Shown in pieces: positions 6,926 through 7,942 of a DNA stretch of 7,942 nucleotides. The translations under genes and the position numbers were made by a program. The stretch is from the NCBI GenBank assembly GCA_902782965.1, contig CACZPG010000196.1:1-7942 (forward strand). Direction: 5' to 3'. The notes beneath the pieces are model-generated. The model had not been told where the DNA came from and did no database searches. It saw nothing but the letters and a program-made list of their open reading frames with translations. Source of the DNA: an uncultured Lachnospiraceae bacterium. GTDB lineage: Bacteria; Bacillota; Clostridia; Lachnospirales; Lachnospiraceae. Numbering within the stretch: the stretch's first letter is position 1; every line of letters starts with the position of its first letter.

Positions 6926-7579
6926 CTAATGTCTGCTTGCAACAATGAGGTATGATGAGGATTCCGCCGTCTCCTCACTTCTTATCTCCAATGGAAGAAT
7001 ATGATCAGGAATCGGATAGAATATCTGTCTGTTCATCATTCCATTATCCTCAAGCTTCTTCTCTATATCCTCAAGGCTGTAAATCATATCATCACTCTTG
7101 ATACTCCATGCCGGTTCTACATATTTCCTTTCGGCAGCTATGATCAGACAGGTATCATCCCCTGCTGCTTTACAGGCCAGATCCAGATATTCCGGAGAGT
7201 AGGAATCTATCATAAGAATGTAATCGTAAACAATCTTATTACCTTCCACACAATCCTCAAGACGTGAGAAGGATCTGTATCTGTTAGAACTGCTTCCTAT
7301 ATTCTTGGCAATTCTTGTATCAAGTATCTGTCTCTTTCTATCGTCAGGTTCAAAGGCTGTAACATTCAGCCATTTCTCCTGGAGATACTCTGTGATAACG
7401 CCTGTGCCGGCACCGATTTCCAGAACAGTTTTACCTTCCTTAAAATTCATCCAGCCGATGATATTTCTACGAATCGGAGACAGATTGTAGAGAAGAAGGT
7501 AATCATTCTCCCTGGAAAGAACAGTGTCGGGGTCCTTACGGCCCTTTATTATTTTTTCGAGTTTTGTGTAAATATCCAT
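6926..7579 (-). CDS. Class I SAM-dependent methyltransferase
   Basis: A Rossmann-fold methyltransferase of 217 residues from the ATG at 7579-7577. The SAM-binding motif I is intact (VLEIGAGTG, residues 52-60 from this start), motif II acidic strand is VTAFEPDD, and YDYILMIDSYSPEYLDLA occupies the motif IV region. The N-terminal block ENDYLLLYNLSPIRRN is a signature I recall from Firmicute polysaccharide-locus methyltransferases that are often fused to a kinase-like domain. Here the kinase-like domain begins the next gene 18 bp downstream, so the pair looks like a split version. Substrate is not readable; a sugar or sugar phosphate is likely. An in-frame GTG at 7618 would add 13 residues, but those are encoded by a duplicated 23-bp segment and no ribosome site precedes the GTG, so I prefer the ATG. 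The ribosome site for the ATG is also weak (AGAGA). This is the first gene of the operon. The segment between the AAERKY strand and FYPIPDH is shorter than in the relatives I recall. Confidence 0.85.
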   Translation of the reverse strand: MDIYTKLEKIIKGRKDPDTVLSRENDYLLLYNLSPIRRNIIGWMNFKEGKTVLEIGAGTGVITEYLQEKWLNVTAFEPDDRKRQILDTRIAKNIGSSSNRYRSFSRLEDCVEGNKIVYDYILMIDSYSPEYLDLACKAAGDDTCLIIAAERKYVEPAWSIKSDDMIYSLEDIEKKLEDNGMMNRQIFYPIPDHILPLEIRSEETAESSSYLIVASRH

Positions 7580-7613
7580 ATTTTTTCTCTGTAAATATCC
7601 ATATTTTTTTCTT
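7568..7613. repeat. 23-bp tandem duplication over the methyltransferase start
   Basis: Two adjacent copies (7568-7590 and 7591-7613) share gtaaatatccatatttttt and differ only in the last few bases (one extra T and CTCT versus CTT). Each copy carries an ATG on the minus strand (7579-7577 and 7602-7600). Because 23 is not a multiple of three, the two ATGs are in different frames: the inner one starts the methyltransferase, the outer one starts a 17-residue frame ending at the TAA at 7551-7549. Confidence 0.85.
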
Positions 7614-7640
7614 GACACAATTTATTTGTTTTTATATAAT
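7612..7640 (+). promoter_or_regulatory. Perfect sigma-70/sigma-A consensus promoter pointing right
   Basis: TTGACA at 7612-7617 and TATAAT at 7635-7640 are separated by exactly 17 bp, matching the housekeeping consensus at all twelve positions. The expected start of transcription is near A7647. It points away from the polysaccharide operon and into the 3' end of the minus-strand gene ending at 7676, so its product would be antisense to that gene. No convincing plus-strand gene follows within the window. The -35 box overlaps the possible GTG start of the methyltransferase gene. Confidence 0.6.
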
Positions 7641-7675
7641 CCATTCAAAGAAGAGGCGGTTTTTCAACTGTGCGG

Positions 7676-7942
7676 TCAATTTGATTCAAACGGCTTACTC
7701 GCTTCTTTTTTTATGTTTATCAAATCATATAGAAAAATACCATCATCATTTATTTTAGCTATCAGCGTGGCAGAATAAATATTCTCAGATACTTTTATAC
7801 CATTATTATCATTTATTGGAATAGAAAAGCGAGTATCATATCTATACCAACCTTTACAAGCATCATTATCATGTTTCTCGTTTTTATTTTCTATCCATCT
7901 TCTATTAGTTGCAGAAATTATTAACTGAGGTAATACAACAAC
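7676..7942 (-). CDS. C-terminal end of an unidentified, possibly phage-type protein (5' end outside window)
   Basis: An open frame of 88 codons plus a TGA stop (7678-7676) enters from the right edge and contains no ATG, so only the end of a larger gene is seen. The end includes WYRYDTRFSIPI (32-43), NIYSATLIAKI (54-64) and GIFLYDLINIKKEAS (68-82). The pattern YSA-(hydrophobic)-DDG-x-LYD-INIKKE resembles, from memory, the C-terminal tail of large polyvalent or head-associated proteins of phages and conjugative elements in Clostridia; I cannot verify this. The fragment is rich in Asn, Asp, Lys and Ile and more AT-rich than the operon, which fits recent transfer. It is not obviously part of the polysaccharide pathway. 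Coding is supported by the uninterrupted frame and by protein-like alternation of strands; the identity is unsure. Confidence 0.55.
   Translation of the reverse strand, partial: VVVLPQLIISATNRRWIENKNEKHDNDACKGWYRYDTRFSIPINDNNGIKVSENIYSATLIAKINDDGIFLYDLINIKKEASKPFESN

Noticed and set aside
7679..7692. Short palindrome TTTGATTCAAA near the stop of the right-edge gene, considered as an operator or attachment site
   Set aside because: It is only 11 bp, with a single-base centre, and no second copy was noticed in the spacer.
7713..7778. Plus-strand mini-frame of 21 codons starting MFIKSYRK, downstream of the consensus promoter
   Set aside because: It looked like a possible small hydrophobic toxin, but there is no ribosome site before its ATG (only a T tract), and it lies opposite a better coding frame.
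1..7942. tRNA, rRNA, CRISPR array, insertion-sequence ends
   Set aside because: I saw no cloverleaf with a TTCGA-type loop, no regularly spaced repeats and no transposase motifs or terminal inverted repeats in the window.

Overview
The window looks like chromosomal DNA of a low-to-moderate GC Firmicute, most likely a clostridial (Lachnospiraceae-like) species. This is inferred from the AT-leaning composition, AGA/ATA-rich codon use, AGAGG/AAAGG-type ribosome binding sites, and the domain make-up of the glycosyltransferases. No 16S or other phylogenetic marker is present, so the family-level guess is tentative.

Layout: bases 1 to about 7579 hold five genes, all on the minus strand, separated by only 18-29 bp with no visible terminator, so they almost certainly form one operon. 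In transcription order (right to left) they are: a class I SAM-dependent methyltransferase (6926-7579); a 1056-residue multidomain protein with an N-terminal kinase-like domain, a Lys/Asp/Glu-rich repeat linker, two family-2 glycosyltransferase domains (the first degenerate) and a C-terminal beta-rich domain (3737-6907); a polyprenyl-phosphate sugar phosphotransferase that starts repeat-unit synthesis on the lipid carrier (2319-3716); an IspD/TarI-family cytidylyltransferase (1552-2289); and the first 507 codons of a large glycosyltransferase-like protein that runs off the left edge (1-1523) and probably continues into a CDP-glycerol/ribitol-type phosphotransferase domain.

The right end (about 7580-7942) is different. 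It holds the 3' end of a gene entering from outside the window on the minus strand (stop at 7676), which resembles the tail of phage- or element-borne polyvalent proteins. Between it and the operon is a short AT-rich spacer with a perfect TTGACA-N17-TATAAT promoter on the plus strand, pointing into the 3' end of that gene, and a 23-bp tandem duplication covering the start of the methyltransferase gene.

Working together, the operon reads as a cell-surface polymer locus. The phosphotransferase loads the first sugar-phosphate on undecaprenyl phosphate, the glycosyltransferases extend it, and the cytidylyltransferase supplies a CDP-activated polyol phosphate for the left-edge enzyme, suggesting a teichoic-acid-like decoration. 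The most interesting idea is that the methyltransferase and the kinase-like domain together form a WbdD-like unit (phosphorylate, then methylate, a chain end), here split over two adjacent genes and attached to glycosyltransferases.
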